A stretch of 64,000 nt of DNA. Source: Alphaproteobacteria bacterium. GTDB lineage: Bacteria; Pseudomonadota; Alphaproteobacteria; UBA6615. The position numbers and the translations under genes were made by a program. The stretch lies in NCBI GenBank assembly GCA_021774445.1, contig JAJFJA010000047.1, positions 1 through 64,000 of the forward strand. Direction: 5' to 3'. Shown here one piece after another: positions 1 to 9,343 of the stretch. Position 1 is the first letter of the stretch, and each line of letters starts with the position of its first letter. Under the pieces are notes generated by a model. It saw only the letters and a program-made list of their open reading frames with translations. It was not told the origin of the DNA and made no database searches.

Positions 1-871
1 GGGCGATGTCATCGCGGGTGCATACCCAGACATCGTCGCAGTCGCGCAGATGATCGAGCAGGCGCGCCAGGCCGGCCGCCCGCGCCGGATGGCCGGCCAG
101 GCGCATATGCAGTCCGACCGACATCATTTTCGGGCTTGTCCACCCCTCGGCGCGCAGGAATTCGACGGCGTCGCGCAGGAGTTCAAAGAACTGACCACCG
201 GTCGCCATGCCGCCGGCGAATTTGGCGTCATTGTTGGTGAGCGAATACGGCACGACCAGGTGCGGTGTGTCGCCAATCTTAACCCAATAAGGAAGGTCAT
301 CATTGTAAGCATCTGAATCGTATAGAAAGCCGCCTTCCTCGACGAGGAGACGCCGGGTGTTGAGGCTGGGGCCGTAGCGGCAGTACCAGCCGGTCGGCCG
401 GCGTCCGGTCGTTCGTTGCAGCGAGGCGACGGCACGGTGGATATGCTCGCGTTCGTCATCCACGGTTAGCTTGTAGGCTTCGACCCAGCGCCAGCCGTGA
501 CAACACACGTCGACCCCATCGTCCCGCACCGCCTTCGCAACTGGTGCATTGCGCTCCAGCGCGAGCGCGCAGGCGAATAAGGTGAACGGCAACGCGCGCG
601 CCTGAAACAACCGACGCAGACGCCAGAAGCCGGCGCGCGTGCCGTATTCGAACATCGACTCCGCGGCCAGGTCGCGCTCGCCCTTCGGGACGGGCGACTG
701 CGCGACCTCGGTGAGCCGCGATTCGGTGACGCCGTCACCGTCGGCGATTGACGGCTCGGAGCCCTCTTCGTAATTGATCACGAAGTTGAGGGCCAAGCGC
801 GCGCCGCCGGGCCAACGCGGATCCGGCGGCCGAGCGCCGTAACCGATAAAATCGCGCATCGGCCCGCTCAT
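1..871 (-). CDS. Polysaccharide deacetylase, PuuE/allantoinase-like (partial)
   Basis: 290 codons are visible; the C-terminus lies beyond the left edge. The N-terminus (GYGARPPDPRWPGGARLAL, then NFVINYEEG) is typical of PuuE-type members of the NodB deacetylase fold. Further on are VDVCCHGWRWVE and a later GLHMRLAGHP, the places where this family carries its catalytic and metal-site histidines. PuuE-type enzymes open the allantoin ring; many relatives act on other cyclic or acylated amides, so the substrate is open. The ATG at 871 follows the stop of the AstE/AspA-like gene by 9 nt, so it is the last visible gene of the long minus-strand operon. No signal peptide is seen, so a cytoplasmic enzyme is likely. 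Confidence 0.85.
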   Translation of the reverse strand, partial: MSGPMRDFIGYGARPPDPRWPGGARLALNFVINYEEGSEPSIADGDGVTESRLTEVAQSPVPKGERDLAAESMFEYGTRAGFWRLRRLFQARALPFTLFACALALERNAPVAKAVRDDGVDVCCHGWRWVEAYKLTVDDEREHIHRAVASLQRTTGRRPTGWYCRYGPSLNTRRLLVEEGGFLYDSDAYNDDLPYWVKIGDTPHLVVPYSLTNNDAKFAGGMATGGQFFELLRDAVEFLRAEGWTSPKMMSVGLHMRLAGHPARAAGLARLLDHLRDCDDVWVCTRDDIA

Positions 872-880
872 CGGCCGCAC

Positions 881-1867
881 CTAGTCGTCCCAGGTGCCGT
901 CGAGCTTGGCATAGAAGCAGCACCAGTCGCCGGTCATCACGCTGGGCAGCGCGCGCAAGCCGAAGATCATGCCGTTTGCCGGCGCCGTCAGTGCCGCCAA
1001 TTCGTCACCATAGACGTCGTAAATGCGCGCGATCGTCGCCCCTTTGTCCATCGGTTGCTGGAAGCCGACGCCGGGCTCCGGCAGGAACAGACCGCTGGCC
1101 GGCGCCAGCAGCGCCTCTTGCTCGCCTTTGTGGCGGGTCGCCGCGTAGCGTGGCTGCCCCGGAATCATGTTGTAGTGGCGCATAACGTTGAGGGCGCCGT
1201 CGGCCAGCACCCGACCGACCTCGCGAAAGGCTTCCGGTGAGGTCGCCGACCGGCCGCCGAGCTCGACCGTTATGCCGTGCTTACCGGCCTCCAACATCAC
1301 GCCCATCGGGTTGCCCTTCGGCCGCGGCGTGGTCAGCACCAACGAAAAGGCCTCGCCCATCGCCCGCGCCAACTCTTGTGATCCGGGATCGTCGGCCACA
1401 AAGATCATTGCCGACAGGTAGGAATGCTCGCCGCCGGAGTGGATGGCGATGTTCATGTCGGCGACGTCGACGAGACACTCTTTGTGGGCGTGGGCCACCC
1501 GCTCCGACAGATAGCCGTCGGCACGGCCGGGATAAACCCGGTTCATATCGTGGCTGAAGGTATCCAGCGGGTTGCCCCGCCGGCTCGCCTCGAAGGCCGC
1601 GGTATTCATAACCGGAACCAGAACCACGGCGCCGGCCAGAGTTTGGGGGTCAAGCTCGCGGCGTAGGATATGGCACGTCAGCGTGCCCTCGGGTTCGTCG
1701 CCATGGATCACACCGTCGATCCACAGGCATGGCCCCTCCTTAGCGCCATTGATGACGATCACCGGAATATCGATGGCGGCGCCGCCGGCCAGGTGTGTGA
1801 CCGGTATGCGTCCGGTAGCGATATCGCCCGGGCCGACCTCGGCCGTGCCGACTCTGATTGTGCTCAT
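881..1867 (-). CDS. Succinylglutamate desuccinylase/aspartoacylase family hydrolase
   Basis: 328 aa, a complete M14-like zinc deacylase. Zinc ligands are visible as H55-G-D-E58 in DGVIHGDEPEG and H143 in AIHSGGE; a likely catalytic Glu is E202 in ITVELGG, and a substrate-binding MNR motif follows FSHD. This family removes acyl groups from N-acyl amino acids or related amides; the exact substrate cannot be read here. An in-frame ATG exists at 1876, but the ATG at 1867 just clears the stop of the upstream VOC gene (1869-1871) and is preferred. Its neighbours (aminotransferase, amidohydrolase, peptide-type importer) suit breakdown of an imported N-acylated amino compound. Confidence 0.88.
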   Translation of the reverse strand: MSTIRVGTAEVGPGDIATGRIPVTHLAGGAAIDIPVIVINGAKEGPCLWIDGVIHGDEPEGTLTCHILRRELDPQTLAGAVVLVPVMNTAAFEASRRGNPLDTFSHDMNRVYPGRADGYLSERVAHAHKECLVDVADMNIAIHSGGEHSYLSAMIFVADDPGSQELARAMGEAFSLVLTTPRPKGNPMGVMLEAGKHGITVELGGRSATSPEAFREVGRVLADGALNVMRHYNMIPGQPRYAATRHKGEQEALLAPASGLFLPEPGVGFQQPMDKGATIARIYDVYGDELAALTAPANGMIFGLRALPSVMTGDWCCFYAKLDGTWDD

Positions 1868-1868
1868 A

Positions 1869-2339
1869 TCACACACCCTGCACTTGGTATTTCTCGAGTT
1901 CCTCGGGCGTGTAGACCTGCATGAACTCTATCTCGATGCCGCCGGCGTCGTTGTCGAGGAACGCGACGAAGCCCTCCGGATGCGGGTGGCTGCCGGCCTT
2001 TTGGCAGGCTTTGCACATACGCAGGCTGGCGCCGTTTGCTTGGGCATGCTCGAGGGCCGCGTCGATTTCGTCGACCGCGTAGCAAATATGGTGCAATCCC
2101 TCATGCCCGCGCTCGCGGATCCAGACCGCGAACCGACCGTCCGGGTCCATGGACTCGCACAGTTGGTATTCGATGCCGCCCAGGTCGAACAGGGCGACCC
2201 GGTTGCGCGATTTGGCATATTCGATAATCTCAGTATCGGGCGAGACGCCGAGAAACTTGGCATAGGTGGCCAGCGCCGCTCTCGCGTCGCGTACCGCGAA
2301 GGCCATGTGCTTAACCGATTTGACGTTTTCCGAGAGCAT
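1869..2339 (-). CDS. VOC-superfamily protein, methylmalonyl-CoA epimerase/glyoxalase-like
   Basis: 156 aa with two beta-alpha-beta-beta-beta halves. The metal ligands expected of the vicinal oxygen chelate fold are visible: a His near the N-terminus (VKHMAFAV), a His in GLHHICYAV (about residue 80) and a Glu in GIEIEFMQ near the C-terminus. The length and the HHICYAV motif resemble methylmalonyl-CoA epimerase and short lactoylglutathione-lyase-like proteins. No mutase or carboxylase lies nearby to support the epimerase role, so only the superfamily is certain. The reading frame stays open upstream to 2630, but ATG 2339 gives the natural N-terminus and avoids overlap with the aminotransferase. 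Confidence 0.85.
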   Translation of the reverse strand: MLSENVKSVKHMAFAVRDARAALATYAKFLGVSPDTEIIEYAKSRNRVALFDLGGIEYQLCESMDPDGRFAVWIRERGHEGLHHICYAVDEIDAALEHAQANGASLRMCKACQKAGSHPHPEGFVAFLDNDAGGIEIEFMQVYTPEELEKYQVQGV

Positions 2340-2362
2340 GGCTTGTGTTCCTGTTCTAGGGC

Positions 2363-3541
2363 TCAACTGCCGACCAGGGCGGTCACCGTCTTGGCCATCC
2401 GTTGGATGGCCTGCTCGAGGCGCTCCACCGGTTGCAGCAACGAAATACGGATGAAGTTGTCGTTGTGGTCGCCGAACAGCGAGCCGGGGAAGATCATCAC
2501 CTGGGCATCCTCGAGCAACCTGACGCAGAACTCCGATGCCGGCAGGCCGGTCTTCGACACGTTGGCGTAAACATAAAAAGCGCCGGCCGGCTTGCCGTAG
2601 GACAGCCCCATCTCGTCGAGGGCACGGCACATGACTTTGCGCCGCTGGTCATAGATCTCCCGCATGGCGGCGACGCAGTCCTGCGGGCCTTGCAACGCCG
2701 CGAGCGCGGCATGCTGGCTGACCGCCGGCGCGCAGATCGTCAGACCGTGATGCACTTCGGTGAGCGCCTTCACCAGACCCGGCGACGTTGCGAAGTAGCC
2801 GACGCGCCAACCTGTCATGGCGTAGGCCTTGGAAAAGCCGTTAATCGTGATCGTGCGCTCCTTCATGCCGGGCAGGCGGGCGACCGGCAGAACCTCAGCG
2901 CCGTCATAGACCAGGCGGGCGTAGATTTCGTCCGAGATGACGATCAAGTCGTGCTCGACGGCCAGGGCCGCTAATGCCTCGACCTCACTCGGCGGTGTCA
3001 CCGCGCCGGTTGGGTTCGATGGGTTCAGCAAGCACAGCATCTTGGTACGCGGGCTGAGCTTGGCCGCAACCGCAGCCGCGGTCAGCGCGAAGTCGTCGGC
3101 CTCGTAGGTCGCCACAGGCACCGGAACACCGCCGGCCAGCTCGATCGCCTGATCATACGACGTATAGCCCGGCGCCGGCACGATAACCTCGTCACCGGGG
3201 TTGACGCAGGCAAGCATGGCGGCGAACACCGCCTCCTGCGCACCGGTTGTCACGACGATCTCGTCGATGGCATAATTCAGGCCGTCGACATCGGCCAACG
3301 TCTCGCCGATCGCCTCCCGCAGGATCGGCATGCCCATGGGGTGGGTGTAATGGGTAGCCCCGTTCGCCAGCGCGCGTTGACCGGCCTCGACGATGTGAGC
3401 CGGGGTCGGCAGGTCCGGATCACCGCGGCCCAAAGCGATGACGTCGTCCAGTTTGCCGGCGATGTTGAGCATGCGCGTGCGCACGGACTCCTCGCGCAGC
3501 TTGATCCGGTCGGCTAGTTTGTTTTGCATCGGTATGTCCAT
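2363..3541 (-). CDS. PLP-dependent aminotransferase, class I/II (aspartate aminotransferase fold)
   Basis: 392 aa, full length for fold-type I aminotransferases. Visible motifs: N173-P-S-N-P-T-G, D204 in VISDEIYARL (pairs with the pyridine nitrogen) and the Schiff-base lysine K238 in NGFSKAYAMTGWRVGY. It should transfer an amino group between an amino acid and a 2-oxo acid. The hydroxyacid dehydrogenase in the same operon could make or use the same 2-oxo acid. The gene starts 9 nt after the permease stop. A second Met at residue 5 is an alternative start. The specific substrate is not determinable from the sequence. Confidence 0.9.
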   Translation of the reverse strand: MDIPMQNKLADRIKLREESVRTRMLNIAGKLDDVIALGRGDPDLPTPAHIVEAGQRALANGATHYTHPMGMPILREAIGETLADVDGLNYAIDEIVVTTGAQEAVFAAMLACVNPGDEVIVPAPGYTSYDQAIELAGGVPVPVATYEADDFALTAAAVAAKLSPRTKMLCLLNPSNPTGAVTPPSEVEALAALAVEHDLIVISDEIYARLVYDGAEVLPVARLPGMKERTITINGFSKAYAMTGWRVGYFATSPGLVKALTEVHHGLTICAPAVSQHAALAALQGPQDCVAAMREIYDQRRKVMCRALDEMGLSYGKPAGAFYVYANVSKTGLPASEFCVRLLEDAQVMIFPGSLFGDHNDNFIRISLLQPVERLEQAIQRMAKTVTALVGS

Positions 3542-3550
3542 TTCTCTGCC

Positions 3551-4429
3551 TCAATCGGCGGTGCGGGGGTCGAGGACCTGACGCAGCCGGTCGCCCAGCA
3601 GATTGACCGACATGACAGCCAGGAATAGCGCCAGTCCGGGGAAGATCATGATCGACGGGTTGTAACGCATGAACTCGCGGCCCGAGCTGAGCATGGCCCC
3701 CCATTCCGGCGTCGGCGGCTGGGCGCCGAGGCCGAGAAAACTGAGCGATGCCGTCGATAGGATTGCGTTGCCCAGATTCAGCGTTGCCAGAACGATCATC
3801 GTCGGCAGAATGTTCGGCATGATGTGACGCAGCATGATGCGCAAATCGCCGGCACCGAGCGCCCGCGACGCCTCGACGAAAAGCTGCTCCTTCGCCCCTA
3901 AGACGGCGCCGCGCACGACCCGCGCGAAATGTGGGATGTCGGCGATGCCGACGGCGATAACCACGTTCACCAGACCGACGCCAAGCACGGCGACGATCAA
4001 GATCGACAGCACGATCGACGGAAAGCCGAACATGACGTCGATAATGCGGGATCCGACAGCGTCGACCCGGCCGCCGACGAAACCGATAAAAACCCCGAAC
4101 AAGCTGCCGAGAACGGCTGCGAACAGCACGGTGGCAATGCCGACGGATAGGGAAAAGCGGCCGCCATAGAGCACGCGCGAGAAGATGTCGCGTCCGTGCA
4201 GGTCGGTGCCGAGCAGGTTCCCGGTGGTCGGTGGACTGAGCCGTGGCCCGGTGTCCGTGGCATAGAGCTCAAACGGCGCCAGTAGAGGTGCAAAGATGGC
4301 GCCGATCACCAGTGCGGTCAGAATGATGGCGCCGATCAAAGCGCCGGGATTGACAACGAGTGCCCGCACGACCCGGCCGGCAGCGAAACGCGACCGCGCC
4401 GGTTTGGGCAGAGTCGTAAGAACCGTCAT
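3551..4429 (-). CDS. Peptide/nickel-type ABC transporter permease (DppC/OppC family)
   Basis: 292 aa inner-membrane permease with about six hydrophobic segments. The N-terminal cytoplasmic leader with its first helix (about 25-55) and the LLGTDLHGRDIFSRVLYGGR motif are typical of DppC proteins. The EAA-type ATPase-coupling loop is EASRALGAGDLRIMLRHIMPN. It overlaps the DppB-type gene by 4 nt (ATGA), so the two are translationally coupled. It pairs with the permease at 4426-5352, the binding protein at 5431-7011 and, most likely, the ATPases encoded divergently at 10952-13029. Confidence 0.92.
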   Translation of the reverse strand: MTVLTTLPKPARSRFAAGRVVRALVVNPGALIGAIILTALVIGAIFAPLLAPFELYATDTGPRLSPPTTGNLLGTDLHGRDIFSRVLYGGRFSLSVGIATVLFAAVLGSLFGVFIGFVGGRVDAVGSRIIDVMFGFPSIVLSILIVAVLGVGLVNVVIAVGIADIPHFARVVRGAVLGAKEQLFVEASRALGAGDLRIMLRHIMPNILPTMIVLATLNLGNAILSTASLSFLGLGAQPPTPEWGAMLSSGREFMRYNPSIMIFPGLALFLAVMSVNLLGDRLRQVLDPRTAD

Positions 4430-5352
4430 GTCGCCTGCTCCAACTTAATGCGCGGATCGATGACGCCGTACAGCAAGTCGACGATCAGGTTGAGTACGAT
4501 ATAGACGCCGGTGGCATAGACCACTAACGCCTGCACGAGCGGGATGTCTTTGTTGAGCACCGATTGCAGCAATAACTGGCCGAGCCCGGGACGGGCAAAC
4601 ACGCTTTCGGTGATGACCGCGCCGGTGATCAGCAGACCGAACTGCACACCCAAGAGCGTCACCGGCGGTATCAGCGCGTTGCGCATGGCGTGCTTCATGA
4701 CCACGACCCAATGGGCCAGACCCTTGGCCCGCGCGGTCCGGATATAGTCCTGGTTCATCACTTCAAGAATGCTGGAGCGGATCAGCCGGGCCAAACCGCC
4801 GGAGAGAAACAGCCCGACCGTGATGGACGGTAGTATGAGCGCGGTTATGCCGTCACCGACAATCGGCACCCACCGCAGTGTCGTGCCGAAGACGAATATG
4901 AGCGTCATACCGGTCCAGAAACTAGGCAGCGACACCCCTATCAGAGCAACAAACATCGCTGAGGTGTCGAGCCAGGAGTTCGGTCTTATGCCGGCGACGA
5001 CCCCGAGTACGACACCGAGGGTAACGCCGACGAGAAAACCACCGGCCGACAGTTCGAGCGTCGGACGCAGTTGCTCCAGGATCATTTCCGTGACCGGCTG
5101 GCGAGTGCGAAAGGAATCGCCGAGATCGCCCTTGACGGCGCGGACGAGGAAACTCCCGTAACGGACGATCACCGGCTTGTCGAGGCCGAGGCGTTCCCGC
5201 TCGCGCTGGCGTACCTCCTCCGACGCCGGCCGTCCGGCCAGCATCAGATTCACGGGATCGCCGGGAATGATTTCCAGGACAATGAACACCAGCGTCCAGG
5301 TCACCAACAAGACCGGGATGATGCCAACAATGCGGCGTACGAAATAGATCAC
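4426..5352 (-). CDS. Peptide/nickel-type ABC transporter permease (DppB/OppB family)
   Basis: 308 aa. The start MIYFVRRIVGIIPVLLVTW, the LGLDKPVIVRYGSFL segment and the coupling loop YIRTARAKGLAHWVVVMKHA followed by MRNALIPPVT are classic for the DppB branch. Six transmembrane segments are expected. It is separated from the upstream binding-protein gene by 78 nt that hold a stable hairpin (5377-5408), a usual place for lowering permease expression relative to the binding protein. Confidence 0.92.
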   Translation of the reverse strand: MIYFVRRIVGIIPVLLVTWTLVFIVLEIIPGDPVNLMLAGRPASEEVRQRERERLGLDKPVIVRYGSFLVRAVKGDLGDSFRTRQPVTEMILEQLRPTLELSAGGFLVGVTLGVVLGVVAGIRPNSWLDTSAMFVALIGVSLPSFWTGMTLIFVFGTTLRWVPIVGDGITALILPSITVGLFLSGGLARLIRSSILEVMNQDYIRTARAKGLAHWVVVMKHAMRNALIPPVTLLGVQFGLLITGAVITESVFARPGLGQLLLQSVLNKDIPLVQALVVYATGVYIVLNLIVDLLYGVIDPRIKLEQAT

Positions 5353-5376
5353 GAACAGACAATCCTATGCCGGAAC

Positions 5377-5408
5377 GGGCCGATCCCCCAGCGGTGGAGG
5401 ATCGGCCC
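5377..5408 (-). terminator. Intercistronic hairpin between binding protein and permease genes
   Basis: Perfect 10-bp arms (GGGCCGATCC and GGATCGGCCC) with a 12-nt loop, located just after the stop of the binding-protein gene on the minus strand. No run of T follows it, so it more likely acts as an mRNA 3-prime stabiliser or a partial attenuator than as a full terminator. Similar hairpins occur at the same place in two other transporter operons in this window. Confidence 0.6.
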
Positions 5409-5430
5409 GGTCTAGCCAAAAGACGCGGTA

Positions 5431-7011
5431 CTAGTTGGTCCGCGTAACCTCATAGAACCGCAACTGCCACTGGCCGGCGGCCAGGCGGAAGCCGGTCAGA
5501 TCACTGCTGTGGGCGATCGTCTGTACTTGGTTGTGGATCGGCAGGAAGATACCCTCATCCATAACCTGTTTTTGAATCGCCCCGTAAAGTTTGTCACGGT
5601 CGTCAGGCGTCGCCGCGCTCTCCGCATCCTCGAGCAGCTTGTCCAAACCGTCGTCGGCATAACGCGCCCAGTTGAACTTGAACTTGCCGGGCTCGACGAT
5701 ATTGCGGCTGTGGAACGGAATCGACAGCACGCCGGGGTCGTTGGAGACCCAGCGGATCACCAACATGTCGTAGTCGTTGGCAAAAATCAGCTCGTCCTGG
5801 CGTGCTTTCAGCACATTCTCGACCCGGACGTCGAAACCGGCCCGCTTGACGTCCGCCTGTACGGCGACGGCCGTATCGGGCTCCAACAGTGACGGGAAGT
5901 AGATCGACAGCGGTTCTCCGTCTTTATATCGAACACCGTCATCCCCCAGTTTCCAGCCGCTGCTTTCCAGCAACTCGCCGGCCTTGTCGAGATCGAATCC
6001 GTAATACGCGTCGTTGCCGGCCCAGTAACTCGGTGTCGAGGAACTGATCGGACCAAACGCCGGATCGGCAAAGCCGAAGAACAGATTCTCCGCCAGCCGC
6101 GGCCGGTCGATGGCATGCATGAACGCTTGCCGCACCGCCTTGTCCGCGAACGGGCCCTTGCTGGTGTTGAACAGGGCGCCGAACGGCAAACCGGCGGCGT
6201 TGCCGACGATCGTGTCGAATTCATCGCCGCTGCTAAGGCGCCGCATATCGAGTGCCGGTACCAGCTCGGAGACCTGCACTTCGCCAGCCTCAAGGGCGGC
6301 GACGCGGGTGCTGGCGTCAGGAATAAACCGCACGACAGCCCGGCTGACATTGCTGGGGCCCTGGTGGTTCATGTATCCGGGCGCCCAGTTGTAGTCGTCG
6401 TTGCGCTCGAGGACGACCTGCTTACCCTTCTCCCACTCGATAAACTTGAACGGGCCGGTACCGACCGGGGCTTGCGCGAAGCCGTCATTACCCAGGCTTT
6501 CGACCGCCGTCGGGCTGACAATCGACAGCTCGGACTCGGCGAATGCGCCCAAGGCGGCGCCGTAGGGGCGGCTGAAGGTCACGCGGACTTCGTGCTCACC
6601 CAGTACCTCGGTCGAGGCGTATGGACCGATGATGTCCACGGCGCCCTGGGAACCAAGATCGGGATCGACAATCGAGTCGAAGGTAAACTTTACGGCCTCA
6701 GCATTGAACGGCGTGCCGTCATGGAAGGTGACGTCATCGCGCAACTGGAACGTAAAAGACAACCCGTCTTCCGAAACCTGCCACTCGGTGGCGAGACCGG
6801 GATGGATGGTGCCGTTCTCGTCGGCGGCAAGCAGTTGGTCGAAGACCTGGGTGATCACCTGCTCCTCATGGCGCGACTGGGTCACCCGTGGGTCGAAGGT
6901 TGCGTGATCGACGCGATCTTCGGCAAAGACAATCTCGATGTCGTTGCCTTGCGCCAACGCAGTGCCCGCGAACAGGCCTACGGCGGCGGTGAGTAACAGC
7001 AATTTTCTCAT
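5431..7011 (-). CDS. Periplasmic substrate-binding protein, family 5 (peptide/nickel type)
   Basis: 526 aa. Residues 1-20 form a Sec signal peptide ending GTALA, before QGNDIEIV. The fold runs in normal family-5 order: the N-terminal lobe with LLAADENGTIHPGLATEW and FHDGTPFNAEAVKF, the central TGPFKFIEWEKG and the AVRQAFMHAIDR helix, then the C-terminal segment from about residue 370 (PLSIYFPSLLEP) to the end. It should bind an oligopeptide, an opine-like or a related solute for the DppBC-type permeases downstream. A strong ribosome site (GGGAGGAA) precedes ATG 7011. It serves as an in-window reference for the permuted homologue at 49277-50959. Confidence 0.93.
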   Translation of the reverse strand: MRKLLLLTAAVGLFAGTALAQGNDIEIVFAEDRVDHATFDPRVTQSRHEEQVITQVFDQLLAADENGTIHPGLATEWQVSEDGLSFTFQLRDDVTFHDGTPFNAEAVKFTFDSIVDPDLGSQGAVDIIGPYASTEVLGEHEVRVTFSRPYGAALGAFAESELSIVSPTAVESLGNDGFAQAPVGTGPFKFIEWEKGKQVVLERNDDYNWAPGYMNHQGPSNVSRAVVRFIPDASTRVAALEAGEVQVSELVPALDMRRLSSGDEFDTIVGNAAGLPFGALFNTSKGPFADKAVRQAFMHAIDRPRLAENLFFGFADPAFGPISSSTPSYWAGNDAYYGFDLDKAGELLESSGWKLGDDGVRYKDGEPLSIYFPSLLEPDTAVAVQADVKRAGFDVRVENVLKARQDELIFANDYDMLVIRWVSNDPGVLSIPFHSRNIVEPGKFKFNWARYADDGLDKLLEDAESAATPDDRDKLYGAIQKQVMDEGIFLPIHNQVQTIAHSSDLTGFRLAAGQWQLRFYEVTRTN

Positions 7012-7069
7012 GGTATTCCTCCCTTATCAGTGGTGATTGTGCACGAAGTTTGTGCGCGTTACGAAACGC

Positions 7070-8317
7070 TCATGCGGCCTCACCTTCCCTGGGCACCTCC
7101 GTGCCCGCCTTAAACACGCGTAACAGGTGCTGTTGCTGCAGCACTTTGATGTCAGCAACGGGGTCTCCGTCGACCAGCACGAGGTCGGCGGTCCGGCCAG
7201 CCGCAATCTCGCCGGCATTGATGCCCAAGCGCTCGGCGCCGATACGGGTCGCTGAGCGGATCGCCTCGACCTCGCTGAGGCCGCCTTGGACCAGCAGTTC
7301 CAATTCACGGGCGTTCATCTCGCCATGGGGGATCATGTATCCGGCGTCGGTGCCGCAGCCGATCTTCACACCGGCTTGCCGGGCGATCTCCAGGCTCAGC
7401 CATTTGGCGTCGCGCGACTGCTCAAGCCAGCGCCACTGTTCCTTTGAGCCGCCGAGTTCCTCGCGCGGGAAATCGAAGTTGCGCTCGTTGACCAGCAAGG
7501 TGGGCACCAGGATCGTGCCGCGCTCCGCCATCAAATCGGCAGTCTCGCGGTCGAGCCAGTGACCATGCTCGATGGTATCGACACCGGCGCGCACGGCAGC
7601 CGTCAGTCCGGGCCCGCCGGAGGTATGTGCGGCGACGTGGCGCTCCAGAACATGCGCTTCGTCGCAGGCAGCCGACAGTTCCTCATCCGTCATTTCCTGC
7701 CGGTAGGGATGATTCGGGTCCAGCAGCGAACTGACGCAGGCGTTGATCTTGATGAGGTCCGCACCACGCTTGACCTGTTGCCGGACGCCGCGGCGGAACG
7801 CGCGCGGACCGTCGCAGGCGCAGGTCACGCCGTCGAGCTGAACATGGTCGCCCCAGCCGGGTTGGTCCATATGCCCGCCGGTCACCGAGAGGCCGACACC
7901 GCAGGCGTGGATTGTCGGTCCGGCAATTTGCCGCGCCCGGATCGCCCGGCCGAGATCGATAATGGCCCCTCCGGGGGCGTGCACATCCCGCAATGTCGTA
8001 AAGCCGGCCCGCAACGTCGCCGCGGCATAGCCGGCCGCGCGCAGAGCCATTTGGGCGTAGGACAGGCTGACGACATCGGTGCGGAAGCGGTCGCGCTGTG
8101 CGGCACCGCTGTAGGCCAAATGCACATGCAGGTCGATCAGCCCGGGGATCAGCGTCGCCTGCGGGGCGCTGATGACTTCGGCGCCAGGCGGGATGGCGAC
8201 CTCGGCCTGGGCGCCCACGGTGACGATGCGGTCGCCCTCCGTGACCACGGCACAATCCTGGCGCGGCGGCGCGCCGGTTCCATCGACAACCCTACCGACT
8301 AAGAACGCTTTGGTCAT
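7070..8317 (-). CDS. Metal-dependent amidohydrolase (prolidase/imidazolonepropionase-like)
   Basis: 415 aa amidohydrolase-superfamily TIM barrel. Visible metal-site motifs are HVHLAYS (HxH at the end of strand 1), the lysine in LIKINACVSS that may be carbamylated, a His in AAHTSGGPG, a His in TIEHGHW and the catalytic Asp in GCGTDAGYM. Relatives hydrolyse dipeptides (Xaa-Pro or Xaa-Arg type) or cyclic amides. No signal peptide, so cytoplasmic. It sits 58 nt upstream of the binding-protein gene in the same operon, which fits hydrolysis of the imported solute. Confidence 0.88.
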   Translation of the reverse strand: MTKAFLVGRVVDGTGAPPRQDCAVVTEGDRIVTVGAQAEVAIPPGAEVISAPQATLIPGLIDLHVHLAYSGAAQRDRFRTDVVSLSYAQMALRAAGYAAATLRAGFTTLRDVHAPGGAIIDLGRAIRARQIAGPTIHACGVGLSVTGGHMDQPGWGDHVQLDGVTCACDGPRAFRRGVRQQVKRGADLIKINACVSSLLDPNHPYRQEMTDEELSAACDEAHVLERHVAAHTSGGPGLTAAVRAGVDTIEHGHWLDRETADLMAERGTILVPTLLVNERNFDFPREELGGSKEQWRWLEQSRDAKWLSLEIARQAGVKIGCGTDAGYMIPHGEMNARELELLVQGGLSEVEAIRSATRIGAERLGINAGEIAAGRTADLVLVDGDPVADIKVLQQQHLLRVFKAGTEVPREGEAA

Positions 8318-8347
8318 GCGCAGCCCTCCATTCGGTGGCGAGGCAAG

Positions 8348-9343
8348 CTAGATCAGATGCTTGAGCGGCCCGCCCTCACTTAGCGCCACCAGGTTCATCA
8401 TCACGTCGCGCGCCTGTTTCATCCGGGCGCCCCCCGAGCCGCCGCCCATATGCGGCGCCAGGAGGACATTATCGAGACTTAGCAGCGGATGGTCGTGCGG
8501 GATGGGCTCGTAAAAGAACACATCCAGGCCCGCCCCCTTTATTTTGCCTGTCTTCAGGGCGTTGACGAGGGCCTCCTCATCAACGACGCCACCCCGGCAG
8601 GTATTGATGAGATAGGCTTCGTTTTTCATCCGGGCGAACGCCTCGGCGTCAATCAGGCATTCCGTTTCCGGCGTCAGCGGTACGTGCAGGCTGACGATGT
8701 CGCTTTCCGCCAGCAATGCAGGCAGGTCGCGATAGGACACGTCTTCTTCAGCTTCGATTTCCGCCGGCAGGCGCTGGCGCTTCCAATAGAGCACCTCCAT
8801 GCCAAAGGCGCGGGCCCGCCGGGCAACCTCCGTCGCGATCTCGCCGAATCCGACCAGGCCGAGTGTGGTGCCGTTCAATTCGAAGATATCTGGTAGCTGC
8901 ATCCACTGGAACTTATGACGTCGCTCCTCGGTGCGGATCGGCTCCACGCCGCGCTCCCGATAGGCCCCGGCCACGGTCGCCTGATGGCCCTGCACGATCT
9001 TTTTCGAGACCCCCAGCATCAACGACATGGCTTGCTCCGCCACCGCAATGCAGCCGACCTGCGGCATCAGCGCGACCCGAACGCCGCGGGAGCGCGCTGC
9101 CGGGAGATCGACCCGGTCCCGGCGGCTCGAACGGAGTTGGATAAGCTTGAGAGAATCGCCGGCGGCCGCCATCAGGTCGTCGCTGACCATACAGCCCTTG
9201 CTCAGCAGGGCGGCGGCGCCTGACAGCAGGGGGATCAGCGGCTCCTCCGCCGATGCCGGCGCTACGAGATCGAGTGTCGGCGCAAATTCCTGCAGGAAAG
9301 CGAGTTCATCCGATCCTGTGGGGTCGAGTACCACGACTTTCAT
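8348..9343 (-). CDS. D-2-hydroxyacid dehydrogenase (NAD-dependent, PGDH-like)
   Basis: 331 aa, full length for the family. The nucleotide-binding motif is GLVGFGEIATEVARRA; the catalytic Arg is in INTCRGGVVDEEALV, the Glu in FFYEPIP and the His in LLAPHMGGGSGG. It should interconvert a 2-hydroxy acid and a 2-oxo acid. It overlaps the upstream SDR stop by 4 nt. With the aminotransferase of the same operon it could link an amino acid, its oxo acid and its hydroxy acid. Confidence 0.88.
   Translation of the reverse strand: MKVVVLDPTGSDELAFLQEFAPTLDLVAPASAEEPLIPLLSGAAALLSKGCMVSDDLMAAAGDSLKLIQLRSSRRDRVDLPAARSRGVRVALMPQVGCIAVAEQAMSLMLGVSKKIVQGHQATVAGAYRERGVEPIRTEERRHKFQWMQLPDIFELNGTTLGLVGFGEIATEVARRARAFGMEVLYWKRQRLPAEIEAEEDVSYRDLPALLAESDIVSLHVPLTPETECLIDAEAFARMKNEAYLINTCRGGVVDEEALVNALKTGKIKGAGLDVFFYEPIPHDHPLLSLDNVLLAPHMGGGSGGARMKQARDVMMNLVALSEGGPLKHLI

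Noticed and set aside
1869..2339. Assigning the VOC protein as methylmalonyl-CoA epimerase
   Set aside because: Fold and size fit, but there is no mutase or carboxylase nearby and the operon concerns amino or acyl-amide compounds, so only the superfamily is claimed.
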